From Antarctobacter albus (lineage in GTDB: Bacteria > Pseudomonadota > Alphaproteobacteria > Rhodobacterales > Rhodobacteraceae): DNA of 64,000 nucleotides. The first letter of the stretch is position 1. Every line of letters begins with the position of its first letter. Below the pieces are notes generated by a model. That model had not been told where the DNA came from. It did not search any database and saw only the letters and a program-made list of their open reading frames with translations. Both the position numbers and the translations under genes were made by a program. The DNA lies in contig NZ_FMZI01000004.1 in assembly GCF_900101505.1 (NCBI RefSeq), positions 177,670-241,669 on the forward strand, given 5' to 3'. Shown here in pieces: positions 38,380-47,067 of the stretch.

Positions 38380-39912
38380 TCAAAGCGGGATATTGTTGTG
38401 CTTCTTCCAGGGCATCTCGCGTTTCTTGTCGCGCAGCATGGCAAAGGCCCGCGCCACGCGCCGCCGGGTCGAGCGCGGCTGGATCACCTCATCCACAAAG
38501 CCGCGTTCGGCCGCGATGAAGGGGTTCGCAAAACGGTCTTCATATTCCGCCGCGTGCCCGGCGATCTTTTCCGCATCACCCAGGTCGGCACGGAAGATGA
38601 TCTCGGCCGCGCCCTTGGCGCCCATGACGGCGATCTGCGCCGTGGGCCAGGCATAGTTGACGTCGGCGCGCAGGTGTTTCGATGCCATCACGTCATAGGC
38701 GCCGCCATAGGCCTTGCGGGTGATGACGGTGACCATCGGCACCGTCGCCTCGCCATAGGCAAAGAGCAGCTTGGCGCCGTGCTTGATGACGCCGTTGTAT
38801 TCCTGGGAGGTGCCGGGCAGGAAGCCGGGCACGTCCACCAGCGTCAGGATCGGGATCTCGAAACAGTCGCAGAAGCGCACGAACCGCGCCGCCTTCTTCG
38901 AGCTGTCGATGTCCAGAACACCCGCCAGCACCATCGGCTGGTTCGCCACCACGCCGACGGTCTGCCCCTCAAGGCGGATGAACCCGGTGATGATGTTGCC
39001 CGCGTGATCGGCCTGGATCTCGTAGAAATCGCCCTCGTCCGCGACCTTCAGGATCAGTTCCTTCATGTCGTAGGGCATATTCGGGTTGTCGGGGATCAGC
39101 GTGTCGAGGCTGGGCTCGATCCGGTCGACGTCATCGAAGAAGGGACGGACCGGCGGCTTTTCGCGGTTCGACTTGGGCAGGAAATCGACCAGGCGACGAA
39201 CCTCGGCCAGCGCCTCGACGTCGTTTTCAAAAGCGCCGTCGGCGACCGAGGATTTCTTGGTATGGGTGCTTGCGCCGCCCAGTTCCTCGGCGGTGACGAC
39301 CTCGTTGGTCACGGTCTTGACCACGTCGGGGCCGGTCACGAACATGTAAGAGGAGTCCTTCACCATGAAGATGAAGTCGGTCATCGCGGGCGAGTAGACC
39401 GCGCCGCCGGCACAGGGGCCCATGATGACGCTGATCTGCGGGATCACGCCGGAGGCCTCGATGTTGCGCTGGAATATCTCGGCATAGCCGGCAAGGCTGT
39501 CGACACCTTCCTGGATGCGGGCGCCGCCCGAATCGTTCAGGCCGATCACCGGCGCGCCGTTCTGCACTGCCATATCCATGATCTTGCAGATCTTCTGCGC
39601 ATGGGTGGCAGAGACCGACCCACCCAGAACGGTGAAATCCTGGCTGAAGACATAGACCATGCGGCCGTTGATCGTGCCGACGCCCGTCACGACCCCATCA
39701 CCGTAGGGGCGGTTCTTTTCCATGCCGAAATCGGTACAGCGATGGGCGACGAAGGTGTCGTACTCCTCGAAGCTGCCCTCATCGACCAAAAGCTCGATCC
39801 GCTCGCGCGCGGTCAGCTTGCCCTTGGCGTGCTGCGCGTCGATACGTTTCTGCCCCCCGCCCAGGCGGGCGTTCTCACGGCGGTCGTGCAGTTCCTGGAT
39901 AATGTCTTTCAT
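38380..39912 (-). CDS. pccB: Propionyl-CoA carboxylase beta subunit (carboxyltransferase)
   Basis: This subunit transfers CO2 from biotin to propionyl-CoA. The 510-residue protein has the acyl-CoA carboxyltransferase layout: [40 protein letters not shown], the first oxyanion region [15 protein letters not shown] with [13 protein letters not shown], and the second with [26 protein letters not shown] and [10 protein letters not shown]. The ATG at 39912 follows a GGGGC ribosome site; the longer frame to 40020 runs through operator DNA. Its upstream region carries two TTTGC-type PccR-like sites. Three small genes follow without gaps. Confidence 0.96.
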   Translation of the reverse strand: MKDIIQELHDRRENARLGGGQKRIDAQHAKGKLTARERIELLVDEGSFEEYDTFVAHRCTDFGMEKNRPYGDGVVTGVGTINGRMVYVFSQDFTVLGGSVSATHAQKICKIMDMAVQNGAPVIGLNDSGGARIQEGVDSLAGYAEIFQRNIEASGVIPQISVIMGPCAGGAVYSPAMTDFIFMVKDSSYMFVTGPDVVKTVTNEVVTAEELGGASTHTKKSSVADGAFENDVEALAEVRRLVDFLPKSNREKPPVRPFFDDVDRIEPSLDTLIPDNPNMPYDMKELILKVADEGDFYEIQADHAGNIITGFIRLEGQTVGVVANQPMVLAGVLDIDSSKKAARFVRFCDCFEIPILTLVDVPGFLPGTSQEYNGVIKHGAKLLFAYGEATVPMVTVITRKAYGGAYDVMASKHLRADVNYAWPTAQIAVMGAKGAAEIIFRADLGDAEKIAGHAAEYEDRFANPFIAAERGFVDEVIQPRSTRRRVARAFAMLRDKKREMPWKKHNNIPL

Positions 39913-39976
39913 CTGGCGGCCCCTTTCGCTTTGGCGCGAAAATACAGGGGAATCCCGGCGCCTCAAGGATTTCCTC

Positions 39977-40022
39977 GCAAATTTGCAAATCCGGAAAATA
40001 ACGACCGCCGCATAATGCAAAT
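39977..40022 (-). promoter_or_regulatory. PccR-type operator upstream of pccB
   Basis: On the minus strand TTTGCAAATTTGC occurs at 39989-39977, and a related TTTGCATTATGC starts 33 bp upstream (40021-40010). The first has the pattern TTTGCA-NN-TTTGC that also makes up each arm of the pccR operator at 41323-41359. From memory, the R. sphaeroides regulator PccR binds TTTGCAAA repeats upstream of pccB. Confidence 0.7.
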
Positions 40023-40028
40023 ATGGAA

Positions 40029-40051
40029 ATTACATGTCGACAGCATGTAAT
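40029..40051. promoter_or_regulatory. Perfect inverted repeat upstream of the MFS gene
   Basis: ATTACATG and CATGTAAT form a perfect 8-bp palindrome around seven bases (TCGACAG). It lies 40 bp before the MFS start and about 115 bp before pccB on the other strand. Its sequence is unlike the TTTGC sites, so a different dimeric regulator is likely. It could affect either divergent gene. Confidence 0.5.
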
Positions 40052-40090
40052 GTATGGACATTTCCCGCGGTGCGCCCTACCCCATTCCGC

Positions 40091-41317
40091 ATGAGCCCGA
40101 ATTCTCCGGCGCGCTTTCTCGACCGAAGCACCCCGCCACATATCGCAACACTTGTCCTGATGGCCGGCATGTCCGCGCTTGCCATGAACATCTTCGTGCC
40201 CGCGCTGCAGATCATGGCAGACTGGTACGCGGTGGATTACGCCCTGATGCAGGCCTCTGTGACCGGATATCTGGCCGGGAACGCGGTGTTGCAACTCTTT
40301 ATCGGGCCGATCTCGGACAAGCTGGGCCGCCGCCCGGTGATCATGGGCGGCATCGCGCTGTTCATCCTGGCCACCATCGGCTGTCTGCTGGCGACGAACA
40401 TCACGGTCTTCCTGATCTTCCGCATGCTGCAGACCACCATCGTGGTGACGATGGTCCTCAGCCGCGCGGTCGTGCGCGACCTTTACCCTCCGGACGAGGC
40501 CGCCTCGATGATCGGCTACGTGACGATGGGCATGTCCCTGGTGCCGATGCTTGCGCCGGTGCTGGGCGGCCTGCTGGCCGAATCGTTCGGATGGCAGTCC
40601 AACTTCTGGTTGATGCTGGTGATGGGCGTGCTGCTCCTGTGGCTTTGCCACAACGACCTGGGTGAAACCAAGGCCAGCAGCGGGCTGAGCCTGGCACAGC
40701 AGTTCCGCGAATACCCCGAGCTGTTCCGCAGCCCCCGCTTCTGGGGCTATGCCCTGGCCTGCGCCTTTTCCTCGGGCGCCTTCTTCTCCTATGTCGGCGG
40801 CGCCTCCTTCGTGGGGATCGAGGTCTTTGGCCTCTCGGCCAGCCTGCTGGGCCTGCTCTTCGGCGCGCCGGCGATCGGCTATGCCCTGGGCAACGGCCTG
40901 TCCGGGCGCTTCTCGGCCCGGTTCGGGGTGAACACGATGGTGCTCTGGGGCGGACTGATCGTGGCCGGCGGCGTCGGCCTGTCGCTGATGCTCTTTGCCA
41001 TCGACATGGGCAACGCCTTTACCTTCTTCGGCTTCATGACGCTGGTCGGATTGGGCAACGGGCTGACCATCCCCAATGCCACCGCAGGCGCCCTGTCTGT
41101 CCGCCCGCATCTCGCGGGCACCGCCTCTGGACTTTCCGGCGCCATCATGCTGGGCGGCGGCGCGGCCCTGTCGCAGCTGGCCGGTGTCCTTCTGACCGAG
41201 GATGCGGGCGTCTGGCCGCTGCTGTGGATCATGTTCGGCTCCGGCGTGGCTTCTGTCGTGGCAGCGATGCTGGTGATCCGCAGGGCACGGCGTGTCGGGG
41301 GGCTGGACGCGGCCTGA
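40091..41317 (+). CDS. Bcr/CflA-type MFS efflux transporter
   Basis: The 408-residue protein has about twelve transmembrane helices and the MFS motif A loop GPISDKLGRRPVIMGG between helices 2 and 3, with MVLSRAVVRDLY and MIGYVTMGMSLVPMLAPVLGG, typical of the Bcr/CflA drug-proton antiporters. The substrate is unknown. Its place between pccB and pccR suggests export of a compound linked to short-chain acyl-CoA metabolism, but that is inference. The ATG at 40091 is chosen because the earlier one at 40034 lies within the inverted repeat. It ends 43 bp before pccR on the same strand. Confidence 0.85.
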   Translation: MSPNSPARFLDRSTPPHIATLVLMAGMSALAMNIFVPALQIMADWYAVDYALMQASVTGYLAGNAVLQLFIGPISDKLGRRPVIMGGIALFILATIGCLLATNITVFLIFRMLQTTIVVTMVLSRAVVRDLYPPDEAASMIGYVTMGMSLVPMLAPVLGGLLAESFGWQSNFWLMLVMGVLLLWLCHNDLGETKASSGLSLAQQFREYPELFRSPRFWGYALACAFSSGAFFSYVGGASFVGIEVFGLSASLLGLLFGAPAIGYALGNGLSGRFSARFGVNTMVLWGGLIVAGGVGLSLMLFAIDMGNAFTFFGFMTLVGLGNGLTIPNATAGALSVRPHLAGTASGLSGAIMLGGGAALSQLAGVLLTEDAGVWPLLWIMFGSGVASVVAAMLVIRRARRVGGLDAA

Positions 41318-41322
41318 CAAAG

Positions 41323-41359
41323 TTTGCATCTTTGCCCGACTCGTTCGCAAAGATGCAAA
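41323..41359. promoter_or_regulatory. Autoregulatory operator of pccR
   Basis: Arms TTTGCATCTTTGC (41323-41335) and GCAAAGATGCAAA (41347-41359) form a perfect 13-bp inverted repeat around 11 bases. The right arm ends one base before the pccR ATG, so bound protein would block both transcription and access to the start. Each arm shows TTTGCA-NN-TTTGC, as in the pccB upstream site. Confidence 0.8.
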
Positions 41360-41360
41360 G

Positions 41361-42761
41361 ATGGCCACCCAGAAACTCTATGCCGGCGCCAAGCTGCGCG
41401 ACATCCGCACCCGCCTGAACCTGACGCAAAAGGATTTTGCCGCCAAGCTCGGCATCTCCCTGCCCTATCTCAACCAGATGGAGAACAACAACCGGCCGGT
41501 CAGCACCACCGTCGTGCTGGCCCTGGCGCAGGAGTTCGGCTTTGACGTGACGGAGCTGGGCCAAGGGGATGCCGAACGGCTGGTCACCGACATGCGCGAG
41601 GCCCTGGCCGATCCGATCTTCGGCGAACACAGCCCTCAACTGGCCGACCTGCGCCTGACCGCCTCCAACGCGCCGGTGCTCGCGCGGGCCTTCCTGGCGC
41701 TGCACCGGGCCTACAGGCAGACCCATGAACGCCTCGCCTCGCTGGACGAGGCGCTGGGGCGCGAGGGCGCGCAACTTCAGCCAAGTCCCTGGGAAGAGGT
41801 GCGCGACTTCTTCCACTACTGCGACAACTACATCGACGCCGTGGACCGCGCCGCGGAACATTTCGCCAAGCTGCACGGCAGCGAGACGGACATGCGCGCC
41901 GCTGCCATCGAGCGGCTGGAATCGCGCGGCATCACGGTGCGGCAATCGCAGGGCGCCCCGATGCGCGCCTTCGACGAGGACCGCCAGGAACTGGTCCTTT
42001 CCTCGCTGCTACCGGTTGAGACCCAGACCTTCCAGCTCCTGGTCCAGGTGGCACTTCTGCGCCAGAACCAACTGCTGGAGGCGACGCTGGATCTCGCCCG
42101 TTTCCAGAGCGACGAGGCCCGCGCGATCGCCAAGCTCGGGCTTGCCAACTACTTCGCCGGGGCCGCGATGATGCCCTACAAGGCCTTCCTCTCGGCGGCG
42201 CAGGAAACCCGGCACGACCTGGAACTGCTGGCCGCGCGCTTCGGCGCCTCGATCGAACAGGTCGCGCACCGGTTGTCGACGCTGCAACGGCCCGGCGCCA
42301 AGGGCGTGCCCTTCTTCTTTGTCCGGGTCGACCAGGCCGGCACCATCACGAAACGCCATTCCGCCACCCGGCTGCAATTCGCCCGTTTCGGCGGCGCCTG
42401 CCCCCTGTGGAACGTCCACCGCGCCTTTGAAACCCCGGGCCGTTTCCTGCGCCAGCTTGCGGAAACCCCGGACGGGGTGCGCTACATCAGCCTCGCGGTG
42501 GATGTCTCGAAGACCGGCGGCCACTTCGGCGCCCCCGTCCGCCGCTACGCCATTTCCATCGGCTGCGAGGTGCGCCACGCCGCCGCCCTCGTCTATGCCG
42601 ACGACATGGATTTCACCCGTCCCAGCGCCTTCGAGCCCATCGGGATCAGTTGCCGTATCTGCGAGCGCACCCATTGCCACCAACGCTCTGTCCCGCCGCT
42701 GGAAAAACGCCTGACCACCACGCCCAACCACCGCGACGTGCTGCCCTACCGTCTGGACTAA
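41361..42761 (+). CDS. pccR: Short-chain fatty acyl-CoA regulator (ScfR family, PccR)
   Basis: PccR-type regulators sense a short-chain acyl-CoA and control propionyl-CoA carboxylation genes. The 466-residue protein has an N-terminal XRE helix-turn-helix (LRDIRTRLNLTQKDFAAKLG and LPYLNQMENNNRPVS), a long helical middle related to ImmA/IrrE proteins, and a C-terminal DUF2083-like domain with cysteines in ISCRICERTHCHQRS. The metallopeptidase HExxH expected in ImmA proteins is absent; the matching helix reads FQLLVQVALL. The ATG directly follows a palindromic operator and has no clear ribosome site. A terminator lies 80 bp downstream. Orientation away from pccB with shared operator sequence supports a local regulator. 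Confidence 0.92.
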   Translation: MATQKLYAGAKLRDIRTRLNLTQKDFAAKLGISLPYLNQMENNNRPVSTTVVLALAQEFGFDVTELGQGDAERLVTDMREALADPIFGEHSPQLADLRLTASNAPVLARAFLALHRAYRQTHERLASLDEALGREGAQLQPSPWEEVRDFFHYCDNYIDAVDRAAEHFAKLHGSETDMRAAAIERLESRGITVRQSQGAPMRAFDEDRQELVLSSLLPVETQTFQLLVQVALLRQNQLLEATLDLARFQSDEARAIAKLGLANYFAGAAMMPYKAFLSAAQETRHDLELLAARFGASIEQVAHRLSTLQRPGAKGVPFFFVRVDQAGTITKRHSATRLQFARFGGACPLWNVHRAFETPGRFLRQLAETPDGVRYISLAVDVSKTGGHFGAPVRRYAISIGCEVRHAAALVYADDMDFTRPSAFEPIGISCRICERTHCHQRSVPPLEKRLTTTPNHRDVLPYRLD

Positions 42762-42768
42762 CCGCGCC

Positions 42769-42954
42769 GATCTTCGTTCCGGAGCCATCCCTCGTCCCGC
42801 GTGCCGAAAGACGGCACCGGGCGACCGGGACAAGCCAAATCGCGGAGGGGCCCCGCTTGCGGGGAGACCGCTTTTTTGCTTGGCGCGGGTGCGCGGGGCT
42901 GTCAGGCACAAAGCGGGATGAGGGATGGATCAGGGACGAAGATCTTCGTTCTGG
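42769..42954. repeat. Imperfect 32-bp inverted repeat flanking the pccR terminator
   Basis: The left arm 42769-42800 and right arm 42913-42944 are inverted copies matching at about 28 of 32 positions. In addition GATCTTCGTTC-N-GG occurs as a direct repeat at 42769 and 42941, so the right end carries a palindrome ACGAAGATCTTCGT. The pattern resembles a miniature inverted-repeat element or a large RNA hairpin. The whole 302-bp gap to 43063 has no gene; its right third holds nothing I can name. Confidence 0.55.
42842..42877 (+). terminator. Rho-independent terminator after pccR
   Basis: An inner stem CCCCGC-TT-GCGGGG is extended by GCGG and CCGC with small bulges and is followed by six T. It is 80 bp after the pccR stop, within the centre of the 32-bp inverted repeat. 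Confidence 0.8.
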
Positions 42955-43063
42955 TGAATTGCGAAGTTCCGGACCACCGCGCCACCAGCGACCGATCACA
43001 CAAAGGCGTCACGCGCCCAAACGCGGATAAAAGCGCGCGGAAGCGCTCAATTCAGCACCCGGC

Positions 43064-43747
43064 TCAGACGTCCCGACAGGGAAACCGTCGCGCCAGGTCC
43101 GCCATGATCGCGCAATCCGTGCCGTCGAGCGGCCCCTCCGCCCAGGGGCGAAAACGCAGCCGCACCGCACAGAGCACCTCCTCCCGCGTTTCCGGCGTCA
43201 CCTCGTAACCGAAGGTCCGGCAATTGCGCCAGAACCGCGCCTCATCCGTGTCGGCGGTGCAGGGCTCGGGCCAGACTGCCAGTCCCCCCAGTGCCAGCCG
43301 TCGCCAATCGAACCGGTTGCCGGGGTCGATCTTGCGGCCAAGCGCGGTGTCCGAATGGCCGACGACACGCTCCGGCGGCACCGCCCAGCGGGAACAGATT
43401 CCACGCAGCAGGTCCTCCAGGACCGCCATCTGCGGCTCGGGAAAGGGATGAAACCCGGTATTCGCAAGTTCGATCCCGATGGAATGCGAGTTCACGTCAG
43501 CCACGCCCCCCCAGCAGCCGCGTCCGGCGTGCCAGGCGCGGTCCTCCTCGCGGACCAACTGCCAGCAGCGCCCGTCTTCGGCGACGACGTAGTGACAGGA
43601 GACTTCGCTCTCGGGATTGCACAGCCAGTCGCGCGCCGCTTCGGCGGAGGTCATGGCCGTGTAATGCAGAACCACCATGTCCGGCGCGGAGACACCGCGC
43701 CGGTCACCGTAATTCGGCGATGGATACCATTCGGGGGCGGGCGTCAC
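43064..43747 (-). CDS. N-acetylmuramoyl-L-alanine amidase (AmiD/AmpD type)
   Basis: The 227-residue protein is an amidase_2 family zinc enzyme that cuts between MurNAc and L-Ala of peptidoglycan. Signatures are VVLHYTAM with the first His ligand, VSCHYVVAEDGRCWQLV, RAWHAG, SIGIELAN with the catalytic Glu-type residue, and the C-terminal VVGHSDTALGRKIDPGNRFDW holding another His and the Asp/Lys pair. There is no signal peptide, which favours cytoplasmic AmpD-like recycling over a secreted AmiD. It lies just downstream of the excalibur lipoprotein gene on the same strand. Confidence 0.88.
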   Translation of the reverse strand: MTPAPEWYPSPNYGDRRGVSAPDMVVLHYTAMTSAEAARDWLCNPESEVSCHYVVAEDGRCWQLVREEDRAWHAGRGCWGGVADVNSHSIGIELANTGFHPFPEPQMAVLEDLLRGICSRWAVPPERVVGHSDTALGRKIDPGNRFDWRRLALGGLAVWPEPCTADTDEARFWRNCRTFGYEVTPETREEVLCAVRLRFRPWAEGPLDGTDCAIMADLARRFPCRDV

Positions 43748-43755
43748 CGCAGGGG

Positions 43756-44460
43756 TCAGCCGCCGCGCACGGCCCGGAAAGGCGCCGGGGTCCAGGTGCA
43801 GGCAAAGCCATCGCCGTCCGGATCCATGCCCTTGCGGTCCTTTTCCGGTCCGCCCATCCGCAGGAAATCCTCCTGCGCCAGATCGGCCGAAGAATATGTC
43901 GAACAGGCCCGCTGATACCGTGCCTGCGCGTTGAAGCTCGACCGTTTGTAGAGCGCCGTTCCGACCGGATTGGTCGTGCGCAGGGCATATTCGACGATAT
44001 TCGGCGCGTCGGTGCCGGGACGCTTGGGCAGGGCCTCGGGCTGAACCACGGTGTACTGCGCGCGGTTGCGTTCGATCAGGCGGGCGTCGGCGTCGATGTC
44101 GCGGGTGCGCGAAACGGCGCTGAAGTCGTTCTCGCCCGAGATGCCGCGCGCGTTCGACACGATTTGCGGCGGCGGGTTCGACGGGTCCGCCTCGACCGGG
44201 GCCACACCGGAGTTGGCCTGGCGGGCCGCTGCCGCTGCGCGGGCCTCGTCCCCGTCGATGGGGCTGGACTGGACGTCCGGCGCCACGGGAATAGGGCCGG
44301 CGTCGCCGTTCAACTGCGCCTCGCGGCGGGCAGCATAGTCGTCGTAGTTGCCGAAACCGACGCCAGTGCCCGGGTCAGCCACCCCGGCACCGCTGTCGGG
44401 AACACTGGGTTCGCAAGCCGCAACGGCCAGGGCCGCCACAACCAGTAGATAGTTCCGCAT
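43756..44460 (-). CDS. Excalibur-domain lipoprotein
   Basis: From the ATG at 44460 the 234-residue product has a short signal with lipobox AVAAC (Cys about 16) and a long low-complexity mature region rich in Asp, Ala and Pro. The C-terminal 50 residues show RYQRACSTYSSADLAQEDFLRMGGP and then the excalibur calcium-binding-like DPDGDGFACTW. Such domains sit on envelope proteins. The gene lies between gatA (32 bp) and the amidase (8 bp) on the same strand, so it may be read through from gatCA. Confidence 0.82.
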   Translation of the reverse strand: MRNYLLVVAALAVAACEPSVPDSGAGVADPGTGVGFGNYDDYAARREAQLNGDAGPIPVAPDVQSSPIDGDEARAAAAARQANSGVAPVEADPSNPPPQIVSNARGISGENDFSAVSRTRDIDADARLIERNRAQYTVVQPEALPKRPGTDAPNIVEYALRTTNPVGTALYKRSSFNAQARYQRACSTYSSADLAQEDFLRMGGPEKDRKGMDPDGDGFACTWTPAPFRAVRGG

Positions 44461-44492
44461 CGTCTGTCCTGCCTGTGCTTTGGCCGCAGGCC

Positions 44493-45980
44493 TTACCACC
44501 ATTTCGACGGTTTTGCCACAAATCCCGCAGCCTGTTCGAGCGCATAAGCGGTATTCAGCAGGTCGCCCTCTTCCCAGGGTCGGCCAATCAGTTGCAGGCC
44601 CAGCGGCAGCCCCTGCTTGCTCAGCCCGGCGGGCACCGCGATGCCCGGCAGACCGGCCAGGTTGACCGTCACGGTGAAGACGTCGTTGAGATACATGGCG
44701 ACCGGATCGGCCTCCGTCATCTCGCCCAGGCCGAAAGCGGCAGAGGGGGTCGCGGGCGTCAGGATCGCATCCACGCCTTGGGCAAAGACATCCTCGAAGT
44801 CCTTCTTGATCAGCGTCCGCACCTTGCGCGCGCGGTTGTAATAGGCGTCGTAGAAGCCCGCGGACAGGACGTAGGTGCCGACCATGACGCGGCGCTTGAC
44901 CTCGTCGCCGAACCCCTCGGCGCGGGTTTTCTCGTACATCTCGACGATGCCGTCGCCCTGGCTCAGCTTGGCGCGGTGTCCATAGCGCACCCCGTCATAA
45001 CGTGCGAGGTTCGAAGAGGCCTCTGCCGGCGCGATGACGTAATAGGCCGGCAGCGCGTATTTCGTGTGCGGCAGGCTGATGTCGACGATCTTTGCCCCCG
45101 CGTCCTCCAGCATCTTGCGGCCCTCGGCCCAGAGCGCGTCGATCTCCTCGGGCATGCCGTCCATGCGGTATTCGCGGGGAATGCCGATGGTCTTGCCCTT
45201 GATGTCGCCGGTCAGCAGGGATTCGAAATCCGGCACGGCGAGGTCGGCGCTGGTCGAGTCCTTGGGGTCATGCCCGCACATGGCCTGCAGCATGATGGCA
45301 CAGTCGCGCACGTCCTTGGCCATCGGCCCGGCCTGGTCCAGGGACGAGGCAAAGGCAACGATCCCCCAGCGCGAACAGCGCCCGTAGGTCGGCTTGATGC
45401 CGGTGATGCCGGTGAAGGCGGCGGGCTGGCGGATCGACCCGCCGGTGTCGGTGCCGGTCGCGCCAAGACAGAGGTCCGCCGCCACCGCCGAGGCAGAGCC
45501 GCCCGAGGAGCCGCCCGGCGTCAGTTGCGCGTCGTCATTGCCGCGCCGCCAGGGGTTCACCGCGTTGCCGTAACACGAGGTCTCGTTGGACGAGCCCATC
45601 GCGAATTCGTCCATGTTCAGCTTGCCCAGCATGACCGCGCCCGCGTCGAACAACTGGCTGGTCACGGTGCTTTCATACTCGGGCTTGAAGCCGCCAAGGA
45701 TGTTCGAGGCGGCCTGCGACGCCACGCCCTTGGTGCAGAACAGGTCCTTGATCCCAAGGGGAATGCCGCAAAGCGCGGGCGCCTCGCCCGCCTTGATCCG
45801 CGCATCGGCGGCAGCAGCCTGCTCACGCGCGATCTCGGGCGTCTTGTGCACGAAGGCGTTCAGCGCGCCGGCGCCCTCGATGGCCGTCAGGCAGGCTTCG
45901 GTCAGTTCGGCGGAGGTCACGTCGCCCTTGCGCAGCGCATCGCGCGCCTCGGCGATCTTCAGCTTGGTCAGTTCGGTCAT
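44493..45980 (-). CDS. gatA: Glu-tRNA(Gln)/Asp-tRNA(Asn) amidotransferase subunit A
   Basis: GatA is the glutaminase of the tRNA-dependent amidation pathway used by bacteria without direct Gln- or Asn-tRNA synthetases. The 495-residue protein carries the amidase signature with Lys in [10 protein letters not shown] and the Ser-cisSer pair in [18 protein letters not shown], then [16 protein letters not shown]. The ATG at 45980 overlaps the gatC stop as TGATG. gatB is not in the window, as is common in alphaproteobacteria where it lies elsewhere. Confidence 0.97.
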   Translation of the reverse strand: MTELTKLKIAEARDALRKGDVTSAELTEACLTAIEGAGALNAFVHKTPEIAREQAAAADARIKAGEAPALCGIPLGIKDLFCTKGVASQAASNILGGFKPEYESTVTSQLFDAGAVMLGKLNMDEFAMGSSNETSCYGNAVNPWRRGNDDAQLTPGGSSGGSASAVAADLCLGATGTDTGGSIRQPAAFTGITGIKPTYGRCSRWGIVAFASSLDQAGPMAKDVRDCAIMLQAMCGHDPKDSTSADLAVPDFESLLTGDIKGKTIGIPREYRMDGMPEEIDALWAEGRKMLEDAGAKIVDISLPHTKYALPAYYVIAPAEASSNLARYDGVRYGHRAKLSQGDGIVEMYEKTRAEGFGDEVKRRVMVGTYVLSAGFYDAYYNRARKVRTLIKKDFEDVFAQGVDAILTPATPSAAFGLGEMTEADPVAMYLNDVFTVTVNLAGLPGIAVPAGLSKQGLPLGLQLIGRPWEEGDLLNTAYALEQAAGFVAKPSKWW

Positions 45981-46267
45981 CACTCAACCACCTTCGGAAC
46001 CGCAAAAAAGCCTTCGCGCGCATCGGGCGCGTTCGAGAGGACCTTGTCGGCCATGCCGCCATCCGTCACCCCGTCCTTGCGGCGCTTCAACCGCATCGGC
46101 GTGACCGACACCATCGGCTCCACGCCCTCGACGTCGACCTCGTTTAGCTGCTCGATAAAGCCGAGGATGTCGTTGAAGGCATTGGCCAGCGCCGGAAGCT
46201 CGTCTTCTTCCACCTTGATGCGGGCCAGGTGCGCCACGCGTGCCGCGGTCTCGATGTCGATCGACAT
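45980..46267 (-). CDS. gatC: Glu-tRNA(Gln)/Asp-tRNA(Asn) amidotransferase subunit C
   Basis: The 95-residue GatC stabilises the GatA-GatB complex. It shows [27 protein letters not shown] and [22 protein letters not shown], then [17 protein letters not shown], all typical. The ATG at 46267 begins the conserved part; the longer frame to 46333 is not coding. The stop overlaps gatA, so translation is coupled. Confidence 0.95.
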   Translation of the reverse strand: MSIDIETAARVAHLARIKVEEDELPALANAFNDILGFIEQLNEVDVEGVEPMVSVTPMRLKRRKDGVTDGGMADKVLSNAPDAREGFFAVPKVVE

Positions 46268-46301
46268 GGGGGCCTCTTTGACTGTGAATTCAGCGCAGGC
46301 T

Positions 46302-46952
46302 TTACCGCCCCGCCCCGCGCGCCGCAAGCACATGCCGCGTCCAGACCTCGATCATCCAGCCCAGCATCACCGCATTCAGCACATGCCACAGGAAATGCGT
46401 GCCCAGCGGGATCACGTTGCACAAAGGTTCATCAAGGGTGCGCGCCAGCATCGAGGCCAGCAGGATCGCCACGCCGATCGCCAGTCCCCGCGCCGTCCCG
46501 GGCGCCCGGTTGCGCAGGAGGGCGGCATAGATCGCGATCAAGAGCGGCACCGGCGCATAGCTGGAGGTCCCTCCCAGGCCCGGGATCATGCCGAACAGCG
46601 GCGCGGTGACGGCCGCATAGGGAATGAACAGCGCCGTCAGGGCCAGCGAAGCCCAGCGCCCCAGCCCCCAGAAATCGCGGTTGGCGCCGTAGATATAGAC
46701 AAGCACGTAGACCAGGATCGGCAGAACATCCGCCAGTCCCGCCCAGGGCTGCGCAAAGGTGTGGAACAAGAACGAGCCGATCCCGATCGCCGCAAGGATC
46801 GCGCACAGCACCCGGCCCAGCCCGAATGTCCGCCGCCACATCACCAGCGCCGCCAGGACAAAGGCGGCATTGGTCACCGCATTCACCGGCTCGGCCCAGA
46901 ACTCCGACCCCAGCCGTTCGCAATACCCGTCCACCGCCCGTGTCCAGTCCAT
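46302..46952 (-). CDS. Ceramidase-like integral membrane hydrolase
   Basis: The 216-residue product has about seven transmembrane helices and resembles the alkaline ceramidase/CREST superfamily. It has CERLGSEFWAEPVNAVTNAAF at the start, the GIGSFLFHTFAQPWAGLADVLPI region with His and Asp, and a late GTHFLWHVLNAVMLGWM with two His. These match the positions of zinc ligands in that superfamily. The substrate may be a lipid amide; sphingolipids are not general in this group, so ornithine or other amides are possible. It precedes gatC by 34 bp on the same strand. Confidence 0.82.
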   Translation of the reverse strand: MDWTRAVDGYCERLGSEFWAEPVNAVTNAAFVLAALVMWRRTFGLGRVLCAILAAIGIGSFLFHTFAQPWAGLADVLPILVYVLVYIYGANRDFWGLGRWASLALTALFIPYAAVTAPLFGMIPGLGGTSSYAPVPLLIAIYAALLRNRAPGTARGLAIGVAILLASMLARTLDEPLCNVIPLGTHFLWHVLNAVMLGWMIEVWTRHVLAARGAGR

Positions 46953-47067
46953 GTGTTTCTTCTCTCTGAAAATACTCAATCGTCCGTGCCGCGGGCGCCC
47001 CCGGTGGGATCTGGTCTCGCCGCGCCAAAATGCTAGGCTCGGGACAGAACAACAACGGGAGTCCACC

